In this document: positions 43,778 through 52,762 of the stretch, in pieces | How the letters are laid out: each line of letters opens with the position of its first letter | Position numbering within the stretch: the stretch's first letter is position 1 | Assembly: GCA_942491575.1 (NCBI GenBank) | Contig: CALOBT010000025.1 | Span: 3,100,001-3,164,000, forward strand | DNA: 64,000 nucleotides | Direction: 5' to 3' | From: CAZHNW01 sp942491575 | Lineage (GTDB): Bacteria; Spirochaetota; UBA4802; UBA5550 | Position numbers and translations under genes: made by a program | The notes under the pieces: generated by a model | Told to the model about the DNA's origin: nothing | What the model saw: the letters and a program-made list of their open reading frames with translations, nothing else | Database searches by the model: none

Positions 43778-44176
43778 TTATTTTCGTTCAAATTTATTTT
43801 TTAGTCCCTTGTCCCGGATCCGGAAATAGATTTCGACACCCTCCGGGACTCCCCTTTTCTGGATCACCTTCCCGCCCTTAAGAGGTATATCAAACTCATT
43901 TACAATTTTTGTTATATCGGTATACCTGCTGCCATTGAGAACCCTGACATTGACAATATTCTTCAGAATCTTATGTCGTGCCTTTTCTTTTGCATTTTCT
44001 AGAGTCGGGCCGGTAACTTTTACAGTATATGTATCCGGATCACTCCAGCCGATAACAGGGGTCTTTTCCGGTTTTACTACTGCATCATTCACAGGATCAT
44101 CCTGAACCGTTTTGCCGCCACCGCATGATATTAAAAAAAAGAATGTGAGAAAGGCTAATTGAAATACTGTTTTCAT
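43778..44176 (-). CDS. Lipoprotein, paralogue 1 of a three-member family
   Basis: 132 residues; signal with lipobox LISC followed by GGGK, which favours retention or sorting rules of spirochaete lipoproteins. The mature part begins a W-S-D-P-D-T-Y-T-V-K-V-T-G block and ends FRIRDKGLKNKF. Both ends match the lipoproteins at 46417 and 50284, which carry W-A-D-E-N-T-F-R-I and GLKKKV, and W-I-D-E-E-T-F-R-I and DLKKTV. The middle (about 45-110) shows the K-x-x-x-R pattern of LPP20-like envelope lipoproteins. Function unknown. Lone minus-strand gene converging with purN. Confidence 0.7.
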   Translation of the reverse strand: MKTVFQLAFLTFFFLISCGGGKTVQDDPVNDAVVKPEKTPVIGWSDPDTYTVKVTGPTLENAKEKARHKILKNIVNVRVLNGSRYTDITKIVNEFDIPLKGGKVIQKRGVPEGVEIYFRIRDKGLKNKFERK

Positions 44177-44269
44177 GATGCTCTCCAGAATGTTTTTATC
44201 TACTACATTGTAAAAAATTTATTAATGCAAGTCAAAAATTACTTGAATGATTTGGATAGGAACCGAGGA

Positions 44270-44289
44270 TTAGTTGCAAATACAACTAA
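44270..44289. promoter_or_regulatory. Candidate MarR operator
   Basis: Perfect palindrome TTAGTTG-CAAATA-CAACTAA, 12 bp before the start codon of the MarR-family gene. MarR proteins bind such 16-20-bp palindromes and often repress their own operon and a linked efflux pump, as placed here. Confidence 0.6.
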
Positions 44290-44301
44290 ATTAAGGTAAA
44301 T

Positions 44302-44748
44302 ATGGAATACCCGGCACGTTATCTATCAATACTTTCCAGAAATATGAGAATGTTTTTTGACAGGGGGCTTAAATCATGGGCTATAGGCTTCGGACAGGTG
44401 CCAATAATTCGAGCTCTCTCCCGAAAAGAGGGCATGACCCAGGAGGAAATTCGCAGTCACTTCGGCCTCGACAGGGGAACAGCTGCCCGTTCCATACGCC
44501 CCCTTGTTGATGGTGGCTATATAGAACGGCAGAAGCAATCCAGTGACCAGAGGGCCTATTCTATACATTTTACCGAAAAGGGGAACGAGCTGAAAGGATA
44601 TGTCCATGATCTCGTTGAAAAATGGACAGAAATCCTTTTTAGCGGGATGGAAGAGAGTGAACGGATTGCGGCTATGTCACTTTTTTCCAGAATGACTGAA
44701 AACAGCTGCAGTTTTATCGCTGAAAGGAAAAAAAGGGATCTGCAATGA
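44302..44748 (+). CDS. MarR-family transcriptional regulator
   Basis: 148 residues. The winged helix is at about residues 35-95: PIIRALSRKEGMTQEEIRSHFGLDRGTAARSIRPLVDGGYIERQ.. with the wing QSSDQRAYSIHFTEKG. Flanking helices form the dimer interface. The ribosome site is weak (TAAGG). Its last four bases overlap the MATE transporter start (ATGA), so both are on one transcript under the palindrome at 44270. Regulation of the pump by a small-molecule ligand is the standard expectation. Confidence 0.88.
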   Translation: MEYPARYLSILSRNMRMFFDRGLKSWAIGFGQVPIIRALSRKEGMTQEEIRSHFGLDRGTAARSIRPLVDGGYIERQKQSSDQRAYSIHFTEKGNELKGYVHDLVEKWTEILFSGMEESERIAAMSLFSRMTENSCSFIAERKKRDLQ

Positions 44749-46142
44749 AAAAAAATAGAAAAAATATGACGGAAGGCAAAATTTCCTCAACACTGTTTCG
44801 ACTTACCCTTCCCATGATTGTCGGAATAGCCGGTATGGCCGCCTTCAACCTTGTTGATACTTTTTTTGTGGGACAGCTGGGAACCAGGGAACTGGCAGCA
44901 ATGAGCTTTACCTTTCCGGTTATAATGGTAATTGCCAGCATAGCCATGGGACTTGGAGTCGCTACTTCATCAATTATATCCCGCGCAATAGGAGAAGATG
45001 ATCACCGGCAGGTGCAGCGCCTTACTACGGACGCACTTATACTTTCATTCCTTGTAGTCCTGGTTTTTTCCCTTGCAGGACTTTTCACTATTGATCCCCT
45101 GTTCAGGCTGCTTGGGGCGGACAATTCCGTTCTTCCATTAATAAATGATTATATGCTCATATGGTACATAGGTATGCCCTTTGTGATCATTCCCATGGTT
45201 GGCAACAATGCAATCCGCGCAACTGGAGATACAATGACTCCAACACTGGTCATGCTGATCTCTATTGCAGTAAATATAATCATGGACCCCATACTCATTT
45301 TCGGATTCGGTTTTATTCCTGCGATGGGCCTGAAGGGGGCAGCCCTTGCAACAATTACAGCTAGGTCTGTTACACTCATTTTTGCCCTTTTAATTCTTTC
45401 ACAAAAACTGAGTATGATCACCGGAAAAGCTCCTTCCCTGAAAGAAGCAGCAAACTCATGGAAAAGATTGCTGTATATTGGGATTCCCTCTGCTGCAACA
45501 AATCTTATCTTCCCACTTTCCATGGGCATCATCACACGTATGGTGGCACAATTTGGACAACCGGCAGTAGCCGCCTTTGGTGTGGCAATCCGTATTGAAT
45601 TTTTCATCATGGCACCGGTAGCCGCTTTGTCATCAGTTTTAATGCCATTTACAGGACAAAACTATGGAGCAGGTAAATTTGATCGTATAGCAGAAGCAAT
45701 GAAAAAGGGTTCCATCTTCACCCTCACCTGGGGGTTTTTTATATTTTGTGCGATGGTTCTGTTTTCCAATAACCTGACATCTCTTTTTGATGCCAATCCT
45801 GAAGTATCCGGTATCGCTGCTCAATACCTTGTGATTGTAGCGCTTTTTATCGGCTTCATGGGCCTGTCAAAAATTGTATCGGCAGCATTGAACGCCCTTG
45901 ACCGCCCATTTAAATCTGCAGAGATATCCATCCTCCAGCTGGTCATAATTTACATCCCCCTGGCATGGCATTTTTCAGGAATATACGGTTTAAAAGGAAT
46001 CTTCTACAGCGCCTCAATTTCCTACTTCCTGACTGGACTCCTCTCCATTTTTCTCTTTGCAAAAGAAATTAATAATCACAAAAAAATCTGCAAAACAGAT
46101 CTGCCGGAAAAGAATGCGGAAGCAGTGGCGGCAAGCCAATAA
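44745..46142 (+). CDS. MATE-family multidrug/Na+ efflux transporter
   Basis: 465 residues, twelve hydrophobic segments in two related halves, each opening with the MATE pattern (LPMIVGIAGMAAFNLVDTFFVGQLG; GIPSAATNLIFPLSMGIITRMVAQFG). The conserved acidic residue of helix 1 (VDTFF) is present. Such proteins export cationic drugs or dyes in exchange for Na+ or H+. Coupled to the upstream MarR gene. Confidence 0.93.
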   Translation: MKKNRKNMTEGKISSTLFRLTLPMIVGIAGMAAFNLVDTFFVGQLGTRELAAMSFTFPVIMVIASIAMGLGVATSSIISRAIGEDDHRQVQRLTTDALILSFLVVLVFSLAGLFTIDPLFRLLGADNSVLPLINDYMLIWYIGMPFVIIPMVGNNAIRATGDTMTPTLVMLISIAVNIIMDPILIFGFGFIPAMGLKGAALATITARSVTLIFALLILSQKLSMITGKAPSLKEAANSWKRLLYIGIPSAATNLIFPLSMGIITRMVAQFGQPAVAAFGVAIRIEFFIMAPVAALSSVLMPFTGQNYGAGKFDRIAEAMKKGSIFTLTWGFFIFCAMVLFSNNLTSLFDANPEVSGIAAQYLVIVALFIGFMGLSKIVSAALNALDRPFKSAEISILQLVIIYIPLAWHFSGIYGLKGIFYSASISYFLTGLLSIFLFAKEINNHKKICKTDLPEKNAEAVAASQ

Positions 46143-46274
46143 TTCAGCCTCCACATTTTATAAAAATAACCATTAAAAGCCGCAAGCAACATTTTTAAGT
46201 TTATGATCACTTTTTTTTGTTTATCCATAATGCACGAATTGTATATACTAAAATACAAATTTTTTCATTTTTTG

Positions 46275-46303
46275 TTGACGTTTCAAATTTTTCTTATTAA
46301 TAT
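46275..46303 (+). promoter_or_regulatory. Promoter for the lipoprotein gene at 46417
   Basis: TTGACG (46275-46280), 17-bp spacer, TAATAT (46298-46303); leader of about 105 nt. The rest of the 46143-46416 spacer shows no gene. Confidence 0.5.
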
Positions 46304-46416
46304 AACTCCGACATTCACGTGAATATGAAAGGGGGATGAAAATCCCTTTTTATATTTTATCCGGAAATATAACCGGAAGAACTAAATAACAGAATTTTTC
46401 CCAGGAGGAATCTTCC

Positions 46417-46869
46417 ATGAAAAAACTTATTGCTATCGCACTGGTCCTTACCGTTGGTATCGCTTTTTCAGCCTGTGGTGGTGGATCAAAAGTTGGCGGA
46501 ACCGTTAAAGGCGAAACCTTCAAAACTGAAGGATGGGCCGACGAAAACACTTTCCGTATTGCAGCTGCTGGTGCTCCCAAGAGAACACTTACTAATAAAG
46601 TTGCCCGTCGTGAAAGCGCCAAACGTGCTGCTATTCTTAATGCACAGTACCAGGTTCTTGAAAAATTCAAGGGAGCAAAACTTGAAGGTGCTACCGGAAT
46701 GTCAGATTTTGAAATGACCGGTATTGCTATAGCTCAGGAAGTTCAGGGTGTTGTTAAGGGTGGTTCAGTTTTTAAAGTTACCTATGATGCAGAAGATAAC
46801 TGTGAAATCGTTTATGAAGTAAAAGCAAAAGGACTCAAGAAAAAAGTATCTGCAGCAAAGTGGGAATAA
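46417..46869 (+). CDS. Lipoprotein, paralogue 2 of a three-member family
   Basis: 150 residues. Strong ribosome site (AGGAGG). Signal with lipobox GIAFSAC followed by GGGSK. Core: TEGWADENTFRIAAAGAPKR, then ARRESAKRAAILNAQYQVLEKF (the R-x-x-A-x-x-x-A-x-x-x-A helix typical of LPP20-type lipoproteins), and VYEVKAKGLKKKV at the end. Its codon choice is smoother than its neighbours (GCT, GGT, GTT), suggesting high expression. The strong promoter, ribosome site and terminator agree. Likely an abundant envelope lipoprotein of unknown role. Confidence 0.75.
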   Translation: MKKLIAIALVLTVGIAFSACGGGSKVGGTVKGETFKTEGWADENTFRIAAAGAPKRTLTNKVARRESAKRAAILNAQYQVLEKFKGAKLEGATGMSDFEMTGIAIAQEVQGVVKGGSVFKVTYDAEDNCEIVYEVKAKGLKKKVSAAKWE

Positions 46870-46897
46870 TTTAATTTCCCCGCAAAGAGATAAAAAA

Positions 46898-46926
46898 ACC
46901 GCGGTAGCAATACCGCGGTTTTTTTA
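46898..46926 (+). terminator. Terminator of the lipoprotein gene
   Basis: Stem ACCGCGGTA/TACCGCGGT with GCAA loop, then T7. Confidence 0.9.
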
Positions 46927-46953
46927 TATGAGTGTTCTGATAAAATTTCCATT

Positions 46954-46983
46954 AAAAAAGGCGCTTTTACAAGCGCCTTTTTT
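46954..46983 (-). terminator. Terminator of the 5S rRNA gene
   Basis: Stem GGCGCTT/AAGCGCC with a 4-nt loop, T6 on the minus strand (and A/T-runs on both sides). It ends transcription of the 5S gene about 20 bp after the mature 3' end. Confidence 0.85.
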
Positions 46984-47003
46984 AAAATATATATAATTGC
47001 AAT

Positions 47004-47118
<115 letters not shown>

Positions 47119-47155
47119 AAAAAATGTTTCTTTTTTCTTATCAAGTGATGTATAC

Positions 47156-47184
47156 CATATGAAACCATCACCAAAAACTGTCAA
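47156..47184 (-). promoter_or_regulatory. Promoter of the solitary 5S rRNA gene
   Basis: Perfect TTGACA (47179-47184) and a 17-bp spacer to CATATG (47156-47161). Transcription would begin near 47149, about 30 bp before the mature 5S 5' end. The -10 is imperfect, so the exact start is uncertain. Confidence 0.5.
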
Positions 47185-47323
47185 GGAAAAATAGAAATAG
47201 AGATAAAAAAAATCTATTTTTTGATGATTTTAACCCATATCTTTAAAATATTTTCAAAATAGTTGCTGATTAGCCATTTTTTTTGTATTATTCTCCGATG
47301 CAGTTCATTCACATGGTAAAAAA

Positions 47324-48466
47324 ATGAAAAAAATCTGGTACACATCTGCAAAAAAAGTAAATTTTTCCTCCCTGATATCATCAAATAATGAAAAATTTAC
47401 TGAAAAAATATCACAGAGGACCCCTTCTGTCTCCGCTCAAAATCAAAAATTAAGACAATTAATCGAAATTAATACCTATATAACAAATTCGCTGGAAAAA
47501 AAAGAAATTCTCAAGCGTATTCTCAACCAGGTAAAGGATATCCTGGAATGTGAGTCATCCAGTATGCTTCTTGCGGACCAGGAACTGAAGGTTTTGCAAT
47601 TTGCAGTCATGAGTGAGGATAATGAGAGTGAAATTTTAAAAAATACAGGATTAAAAATGGGGGAGGGAATCGCCGGGACCGTCTGGAGCAACGGCATGCC
47701 CTTAATTATCAACAATCCTAAAACAGATCCCCGATTCTCTGATATAGCAGACAGGCAGGTACATACAAGCACGCAATCACTTATTGCGGTTCCCCTCGCT
47801 GTCGACGGACAAATCATCGGAGTCATAGAATCAATAAATAAAATTTCCGGAGACTTTACATCCTTTGATCTTATTATTCTCCAGTATATTTCAACCCAGG
47901 CTGCCATTGCCATAAAAAATGCCGATCTCTACAATATGGCAACACGTGACGGTATGACCCTGCTTTTCCTCCACAAATATTTCAAGGAACGCCTTATCGA
48001 AGAGTGCGCCCGAGCCGCCAGGTATAATCATCCCCTTTCTCTGATAATATTTGATATTGACCACTTCAAATCATTTAATGATACCTACGGGCATCAGGCG
48101 GGAGACCGTGTCTTAAAGGCTGTTGCAGATATTATCACACATAATTGCCGAAACATGGATATTCCCTGCCGATACGGCGGAGAAGAATTCAGCATTATCC
48201 TGCCGGAAACCGGGCAGGAGGATGCGGTAATCTTTGCAGAACGGGTACGCAATGAAATTGAAGACCTGATAGTTCCCTGGGGAGACCACGAACTCAGAGT
48301 TACTATTTCCGGGGGGGTGGCGAGCAATCCCCCCGCGACCCCCTCATCCATGGAGGAATTCATTCAGATGGCAGACCGGGCCCTCTATTCTTCCAAGGCA
48401 GAGGGGCGGAACCGCTGCAGCAGGTTTATTCCTGAGACAAACAACCGGAGATCTCCCGGGGAATAA
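47324..48466 (+). CDS. GAF-GGDEF diguanylate cyclase
   Basis: 380 residues. GAF domain at about 45-205 (ILECESSSMLLADQELKVLQF, GLKMGEGIAGTVW, SLIAVPLAVDGQIIGVIESIN), then GGDEF at about 215-370 with intact active site CRYGGEEFSIILPET and substrate residues FDIDHFKSFNDTYGHQAGD. The RNMD motif five residues before GGEEF is the inhibitory I-site, so the enzyme should be product-inhibited. It makes cyclic di-GMP from GTP, controlled by a ligand or redox state sensed by the GAF. No membrane segment. Spirochaetes use c-di-GMP to control motility and envelope; no PDE or PilZ gene is next to it. Confidence 0.92.
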   Translation: MKKIWYTSAKKVNFSSLISSNNEKFTEKISQRTPSVSAQNQKLRQLIEINTYITNSLEKKEILKRILNQVKDILECESSSMLLADQELKVLQFAVMSEDNESEILKNTGLKMGEGIAGTVWSNGMPLIINNPKTDPRFSDIADRQVHTSTQSLIAVPLAVDGQIIGVIESINKISGDFTSFDLIILQYISTQAAIAIKNADLYNMATRDGMTLLFLHKYFKERLIEECARAARYNHPLSLIIFDIDHFKSFNDTYGHQAGDRVLKAVADIITHNCRNMDIPCRYGGEEFSIILPETGQEDAVIFAERVRNEIEDLIVPWGDHELRVTISGGVASNPPATPSSMEEFIQMADRALYSSKAEGRNRCSRFIPETNNRRSPGE

Positions 48467-48555
48467 CCAGAGGCCTCCTGCTGATTTATCTTTTTTTACT
48501 TGAACATAACTTCATCACTTGTAAAAGTATGCACATCAATTAACCGGAATAAACA

Positions 48556-49200
48556 ATGGCAAATTTACCAAAAATAAAGACAAAACAAAAAAGAAAAGAC
48601 GGCCTGAGGCGTCAGGCTCAAATCATGGAAATCGCCCTGAAAATATTTTCAGAAAAGGGCTACCATGCAACATCTGTAGATGAAATAATCAACGCAGCGG
48701 GAATCGCCAAGGGAACCTTCTACCTTCACTTTGAAGGAAAATTAGACATACTCGACAAAATCGTAGACAACAATCTTTCCAGTCTCTATAACTATTTTAA
48801 GGTACTCGATATATCAGCTCCGAAACCGATATCTGAGATCGTAGACATGTATATCAATGTTGCCGTATTGCTGGCTGAAATTCCTGAATTTAAACAGTTT
48901 ACCAAGCTGCTCCTCAGCGATATGGTGGGCCTGGATGAATCAATTCAGAACAAAACAAACCAGTTCTTTGATGATATTGTAAATATGTCCACAGAATATA
49001 TCAACCAGGCCAAGAGAGACGGCCGGGTAATCTCCTCCGTTGATTCCTATACTGCGTCAATATGCATAGCCGGTTCTGTAAAGGAAATAGTCTTCCGCTG
49101 GGCTGTCCTGAAAGAGGATATCGATACGGTTAAGGCAATCGAAAACATGCTCACGATATTCTTCTACGGTATGCTCTCGGAAGAAAACAGGCCGGAATAA
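48556..49200 (+). CDS. TetR-family transcriptional regulator
   Basis: 214 residues. HTH at about 20-65: RRQAQIMEIALKIFSEKGYHATSVDEIINAAGIAKGTFYLHFEG, a textbook TetR DNA-binding domain. The C-terminal ligand domain is all-helical (VDMYINVAVLLAEIPEF.., IAGSVKEIVFRWAVL) and not informative about the effector; many close relatives sense fatty acids or lipophilic drugs. A palindrome over the promoter of the following gene (49338-49366) is the likely operator. Confidence 0.88.
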   Translation: MANLPKIKTKQKRKDGLRRQAQIMEIALKIFSEKGYHATSVDEIINAAGIAKGTFYLHFEGKLDILDKIVDNNLSSLYNYFKVLDISAPKPISEIVDMYINVAVLLAEIPEFKQFTKLLLSDMVGLDESIQNKTNQFFDDIVNMSTEYINQAKRDGRVISSVDSYTASICIAGSVKEIVFRWAVLKEDIDTVKAIENMLTIFFYGMLSEENRPE

Positions 49201-49272
49201 TTTTTTTTACTGGAGAAGGGGGTTCCCATTCCGTCTCCGCTGGAATATAGCTTTTCCATAGCCATTAAACTT

Positions 49273-49284
49273 CCCCCCCCCCCC
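49273..49284. repeat. Homopolymeric C12 tract upstream of the SRPBCC gene
   Basis: Twelve consecutive C, 54 bp before the promoter at 49338. Homopolymeric tracts of this length can vary by strand slippage. It is outside any gene and before, not within, the promoter, so any effect on expression is speculative. Confidence 0.5.
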
Positions 49285-49337
49285 ATAATCCTTAAATTTT
49301 ATATAGGAGCACATACATTCAATTTCTAAAATTTAAC

Positions 49338-49366
49338 TTGACGTCCGGACGGTTTTTCCTGATATT
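49338..49366 (+). promoter_or_regulatory. Promoter with overlapping palindrome (candidate TetR operator)
   Basis: TTGACG (49338-49343), 17-bp spacer, GATATT (49361-49366). The perfect 10-bp palindrome CGTCCGGACG (49342-49351) overlaps the -35, where a bound repressor would block RNA polymerase. Palindromes centred on CCGG are common TetR-type operators. The promoter serves the SRPBCC gene at 49440, 74 bp on. Confidence 0.55.
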
Positions 49367-49439
49367 ACCATTAATATATACCTGGGGTTTATTCTAATTT
49401 TAATAATAAACCGGCCTCTGTGCCCGAAAGGAGTTAATC

Positions 49440-50111
49440 ATGAAAAAAAATCTTTTGCTCACCATTGCACTGGCAATTGCTGTTTCCGTCCCACTTACAG
49501 CGGGGCCTCGGAAACTAAAAATTAACTTTAATAAAACAAAACTCGAAGCGGGGAAACTGCAGGTTTTCACCCAAAAATACAAACTGAAAGATGGTGGAGA
49601 CGGGAAACGGGTAGTGGGAGTTCTTCTTATTGATGCCCCTCCGTCAAAGGTATGGGATGTTCTGGAAAACTGGGATGCCATGGGTGCCTATGTGAAAAGC
49701 CTTATCTACTATAAAACGGTTCATAAAAAAAATCCCATTACCACCGGCGGAACAGGAATATCTTATATTGAGGGAAAATTAAAAGCGGCCTTTCTTACAA
49801 TTATCTATACCCTTGAAGTTAAATTCTACAAATCACAAAATTACCAGGAATGGCGCATGGTGGGGAAAAAAGAGGCAGCACAGTACCGTAGCATAAACAT
49901 CCCCGTAAAGGACAACAGCTCCAGCGTCAAAGACATCCGCGGTTTTGAGTACATCGAACCCTACGGTGACGGATCTAAGACCATCTATTACTACGCCCCC
50001 ATTGTGGAAGTTTCCATGCCTGTGCCCGGCTTCGTAGAGCGATCCATATCCAAGAGCAGTCTCAACGAATATATGCTTGGTGTGAAGAAAAAAGTAGAAG
50101 AAAAACGGTAG
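49440..50111 (+). CDS. Exported SRPBCC/START-like lipid-binding-fold protein
   Basis: 223 residues. GAAAGGAG before the ATG. A signal peptide (MKKNLLLTIALAIAVSVPLTAG) without lipobox; likely cleaved before GPRK. The mature part has the SRPBCC pattern: VVGVLLIDAPPSKVWDVLENWDAMGAYVKSL.. with P-x-x-x-V-W-x-x-L, beta strands, and a C-terminal helix (RSISKSSLNEYMLGVKKKV). These helix-grip folds bind hydrophobic ligands; location would be the periplasm. The TetR gene upstream and operator suggest induction by the same hydrophobic ligand, an inference. Confidence 0.75.
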   Translation: MKKNLLLTIALAIAVSVPLTAGPRKLKINFNKTKLEAGKLQVFTQKYKLKDGGDGKRVVGVLLIDAPPSKVWDVLENWDAMGAYVKSLIYYKTVHKKNPITTGGTGISYIEGKLKAAFLTIIYTLEVKFYKSQNYQEWRMVGKKEAAQYRSINIPVKDNSSSVKDIRGFEYIEPYGDGSKTIYYYAPIVEVSMPVPGFVERSISKSSLNEYMLGVKKKVEEKR

Positions 50112-50283
50112 TACTGCTTCCGCTGCATCCGTGTTAAGACGGCTGCAGCGGCTATTCCCCTCTCTGGATGTAACCTTTTCATCCCCCTGTTCACAAATAG
50201 ATATCCTGCTTGCAAAATCTGAGCCTGCAGTCTACCATACCCGTTATTTATAGGGATTATTCAGCCGAAAACAGGAGATAAAA

Positions 50284-50727
50284 ATGAAAAAAATATCATT
50301 TCTGATAACAGCTCTGATTTTTTGCCAGTTGATTATTTTTTCAGGATGCGTGAAGGAAGAAGATCCCCCCTCTCCATCAGTTGGCTCCACCGCTGGTTCC
50401 CTTGAAGACGGCCTCTGGATAGATGAGGAGACCTTCCGTATCTCCGCCAGTGGAATGATTAAAGAGGAGCACAACACTAAATCCCCCGTCATTCGGCAGG
50501 AGATGGCCTGTACGGCGGCCCGTCTCGTGGCGATGCACAAGATAATGAATGTCTTTACGGGAGCCTCCACAGGGGCTGTTACATCTAAAAAGAAAAATGA
50601 AGGAAGTTTCAGCGGCACCATCCGGAACGGAAAAGTTGTTGAAAAAATATTTAATGAAAAAACAAATATTTGCCAGGTAACCTACGAAATTACAGATCCT
50701 GACCTGAAAAAAACTGTCATGAAATAA
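50284..50727 (+). CDS. Lipoprotein, paralogue 3 of a three-member family
   Basis: 147 residues. Signal with lipobox IIFSGC. The mature part has an N-terminal Pro/Ser-rich linker, then LWIDEETFRISASGMIKEEH and a helix VIRQEMACTAARLVAMHKIMNVF, ending TYEITDPDLKKTV. These blocks align with the lipoproteins at 46417 and 43778. AGGAG lies upstream of the ATG. It sits between the SRPBCC gene and uvrB, 25 bp before uvrB. Function unknown. Confidence 0.72.
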   Translation: MKKISFLITALIFCQLIIFSGCVKEEDPPSPSVGSTAGSLEDGLWIDEETFRISASGMIKEEHNTKSPVIRQEMACTAARLVAMHKIMNVFTGASTGAVTSKKKNEGSFSGTIRNGKVVEKIFNEKTNICQVTYEITDPDLKKTVMK

Positions 50728-50752
50728 ATATCTCAGAATAGATTCCAAATCG

Positions 50753-52762
50753 ATGAAAAAATTCAAAGTTGTATCCTCATTCCATCCTTCTGGCGACCAG
50801 GAAAACGCCATTAGCGACCTCACAGCCGGTATAGACAAGGGGGAAAAGTATCAGACCCTGCTGGGGGTAACCGGTTCCGGAAAAACATTCACCATGGCAA
50901 AGGTTATCGAAAAAAGCCAGCAACCGGCCCTGATCCTGACTCACAATAAAACCCTTGCGGCACAGCTCTACAGGGAATTTTCTGAATTTTTCCCGGAAAA
51001 CGCCGTGGAATACTTTGTTTCATATTACGACTACTATCAGCCGGAGGCATATGTCGTATCCTCTGATCTCTACATTGAAAAGGATGCCTCCATCAATGAT
51101 GAAATCGAACGGCTCCGACTCAAGGCAACATCTTCAATTCTGGAGCGGCGGGACACAATTGTGGTCGCATCCGTCTCCTGCATATACGGCCTGGGTACAC
51201 CGGATGATTTCGAGAAACGCCACATACGCCTGAAGGTCGGAGATACCATGGACCGGGACCAGTTTCTCCGTGAACTGGTGGGCATCTACTATGAGCGCAA
51301 TGATATAGCCTTTCAGCGCGGGACCTTCCGTGTAAGGGGGGATATAGTTGAGGTTTACCCCGCCTATGCCTACCAGGACGCCTTCAGGATAGAATTCTTC
51401 GGGGATGAAATAGATTCCATCTCGATGATAAATCCCATCACTGCCCAGGTAACGGGGCGCCACGAAAGTTTCTTTGTCTATCCTGCAAAACATTTTGTAT
51501 CATCACCTGATGAAATAAAAATTACAGTGGATCTTATCGAAGAGGAACTGAATGAGCGACTGGAATATTTCAAAAGCCGAAACAAGCTGCTGGAAGCCCA
51601 GCGACTTGAGACAAGAACCCGATATGACATGGAAATGCTTCTGGAGATGGGCTACTGCAGCGGAATCGAAAACTACAGCCGCATTGTTGCCCGTCGAAAA
51701 CCGGGAGACCGCCCCGCCTGTCTCCTCGATTACTTCAAGGGTGATTACACCATGTTTATTGATGAATCCCATGTCACTCTTCCCCAGGTTCGGGGCATGT
51801 ACGCAGGTGACCGCTCCCGAAAAGAAAACCTTGTGGAATACGGTTTTAGACTTCCTTCAGCCCTCGACAACCGCCCGTTAATTTTTGAAGAATTTGAAGG
51901 CATGGCCAATAAGACCGTTTTCGTCTCAGCTACCCCTGCAGAATATGAACTTGAAAAATCCTCCTCAATTGTTGAACAGGTTATCCGTCCCACGGGCCTC
52001 ATGGATCCCGTCATTAAGGTACGCCCCGCATCCAACCAGGTGGACGATCTCATAGGCGAGGTAAATCTCCGGACGGAAAAAAACGAACGGACACTGGTTA
52101 CAACCCTGACAAAAAAAATGTCTGAAGACCTCACAACCTACTTCAACGATATTGGAATCAAGGCACGATACCTTCATTCGGAGATCAACACCATCGAACG
52201 TGTAGAACATATCCGAGATCTTCGAAAGGGTGAATTCGACTGCCTGATCGGCATCAACCTTCTCAGAGAGGGGCTGGACATACCGGAGGTTTCCCTCGTG
52301 GCCATTCTTGATGCAGACAAGGAAGGATTTCTCCGTTCCGCGCGCTCCCTCATCCAGACGGCAGGACGGGCTGCACGGAATGTCAATGGTACTGTCATCA
52401 TGTATGCCGATAAAATGACAAATTCAATGAACATTGCCATCGAAGAGACAGAGCGGCGGCGAAAAATTCAGGAGGCATACAATAAAAAACATAATATTAC
52501 GCCGCAGACAATTCAAAAAGATATCGTTGACATCATTGAACGGGAATACCTTAATGAAAATCCGGAAATAAGTCTCATTGCGGAGTATTCCTCTGAATAC
52601 CGCACATCTAACCTGGACCAGCAGAGGGAGTTGCGTGACCGACTGAAAGTGGATATGCTGACGGCAGCGGAAAACCTGGAATTTGAACGCGCCGCTGCAC
52701 TGCGTGATCAGATGATTGATGTGGAAAAGAAAATCACTGTTCTGGAGAAAGTAAAAAAATGA
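50753..52762 (+). CDS. uvrB: UvrABC system protein B
   Basis: 669 residues with all UvrB hallmarks: Walker A GVTGSGKTF, LILTHNKTLAAQL, the damage-binding beta-hairpin around YYDYYQPEAYV, Walker B FIDESHVT, helicase motifs GINLLREGLDIPEVSLVAI.. and QTAGRAARN, and the C-terminal UVR domain (LRDRLKVDMLTAAENLEFERAAALRDQM) that binds UvrC. It verifies DNA damage in nucleotide excision repair. The ribosome site is poor. Its stop overlaps the nadC start by four bases. Confidence 0.98.
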   Translation: MKKFKVVSSFHPSGDQENAISDLTAGIDKGEKYQTLLGVTGSGKTFTMAKVIEKSQQPALILTHNKTLAAQLYREFSEFFPENAVEYFVSYYDYYQPEAYVVSSDLYIEKDASINDEIERLRLKATSSILERRDTIVVASVSCIYGLGTPDDFEKRHIRLKVGDTMDRDQFLRELVGIYYERNDIAFQRGTFRVRGDIVEVYPAYAYQDAFRIEFFGDEIDSISMINPITAQVTGRHESFFVYPAKHFVSSPDEIKITVDLIEEELNERLEYFKSRNKLLEAQRLETRTRYDMEMLLEMGYCSGIENYSRIVARRKPGDRPACLLDYFKGDYTMFIDESHVTLPQVRGMYAGDRSRKENLVEYGFRLPSALDNRPLIFEEFEGMANKTVFVSATPAEYELEKSSSIVEQVIRPTGLMDPVIKVRPASNQVDDLIGEVNLRTEKNERTLVTTLTKKMSEDLTTYFNDIGIKARYLHSEINTIERVEHIRDLRKGEFDCLIGINLLREGLDIPEVSLVAILDADKEGFLRSARSLIQTAGRAARNVNGTVIMYADKMTNSMNIAIEETERRRKIQEAYNKKHNITPQTIQKDIVDIIEREYLNENPEISLIAEYSSEYRTSNLDQQRELRDRLKVDMLTAAENLEFERAAALRDQMIDVEKKITVLEKVKK

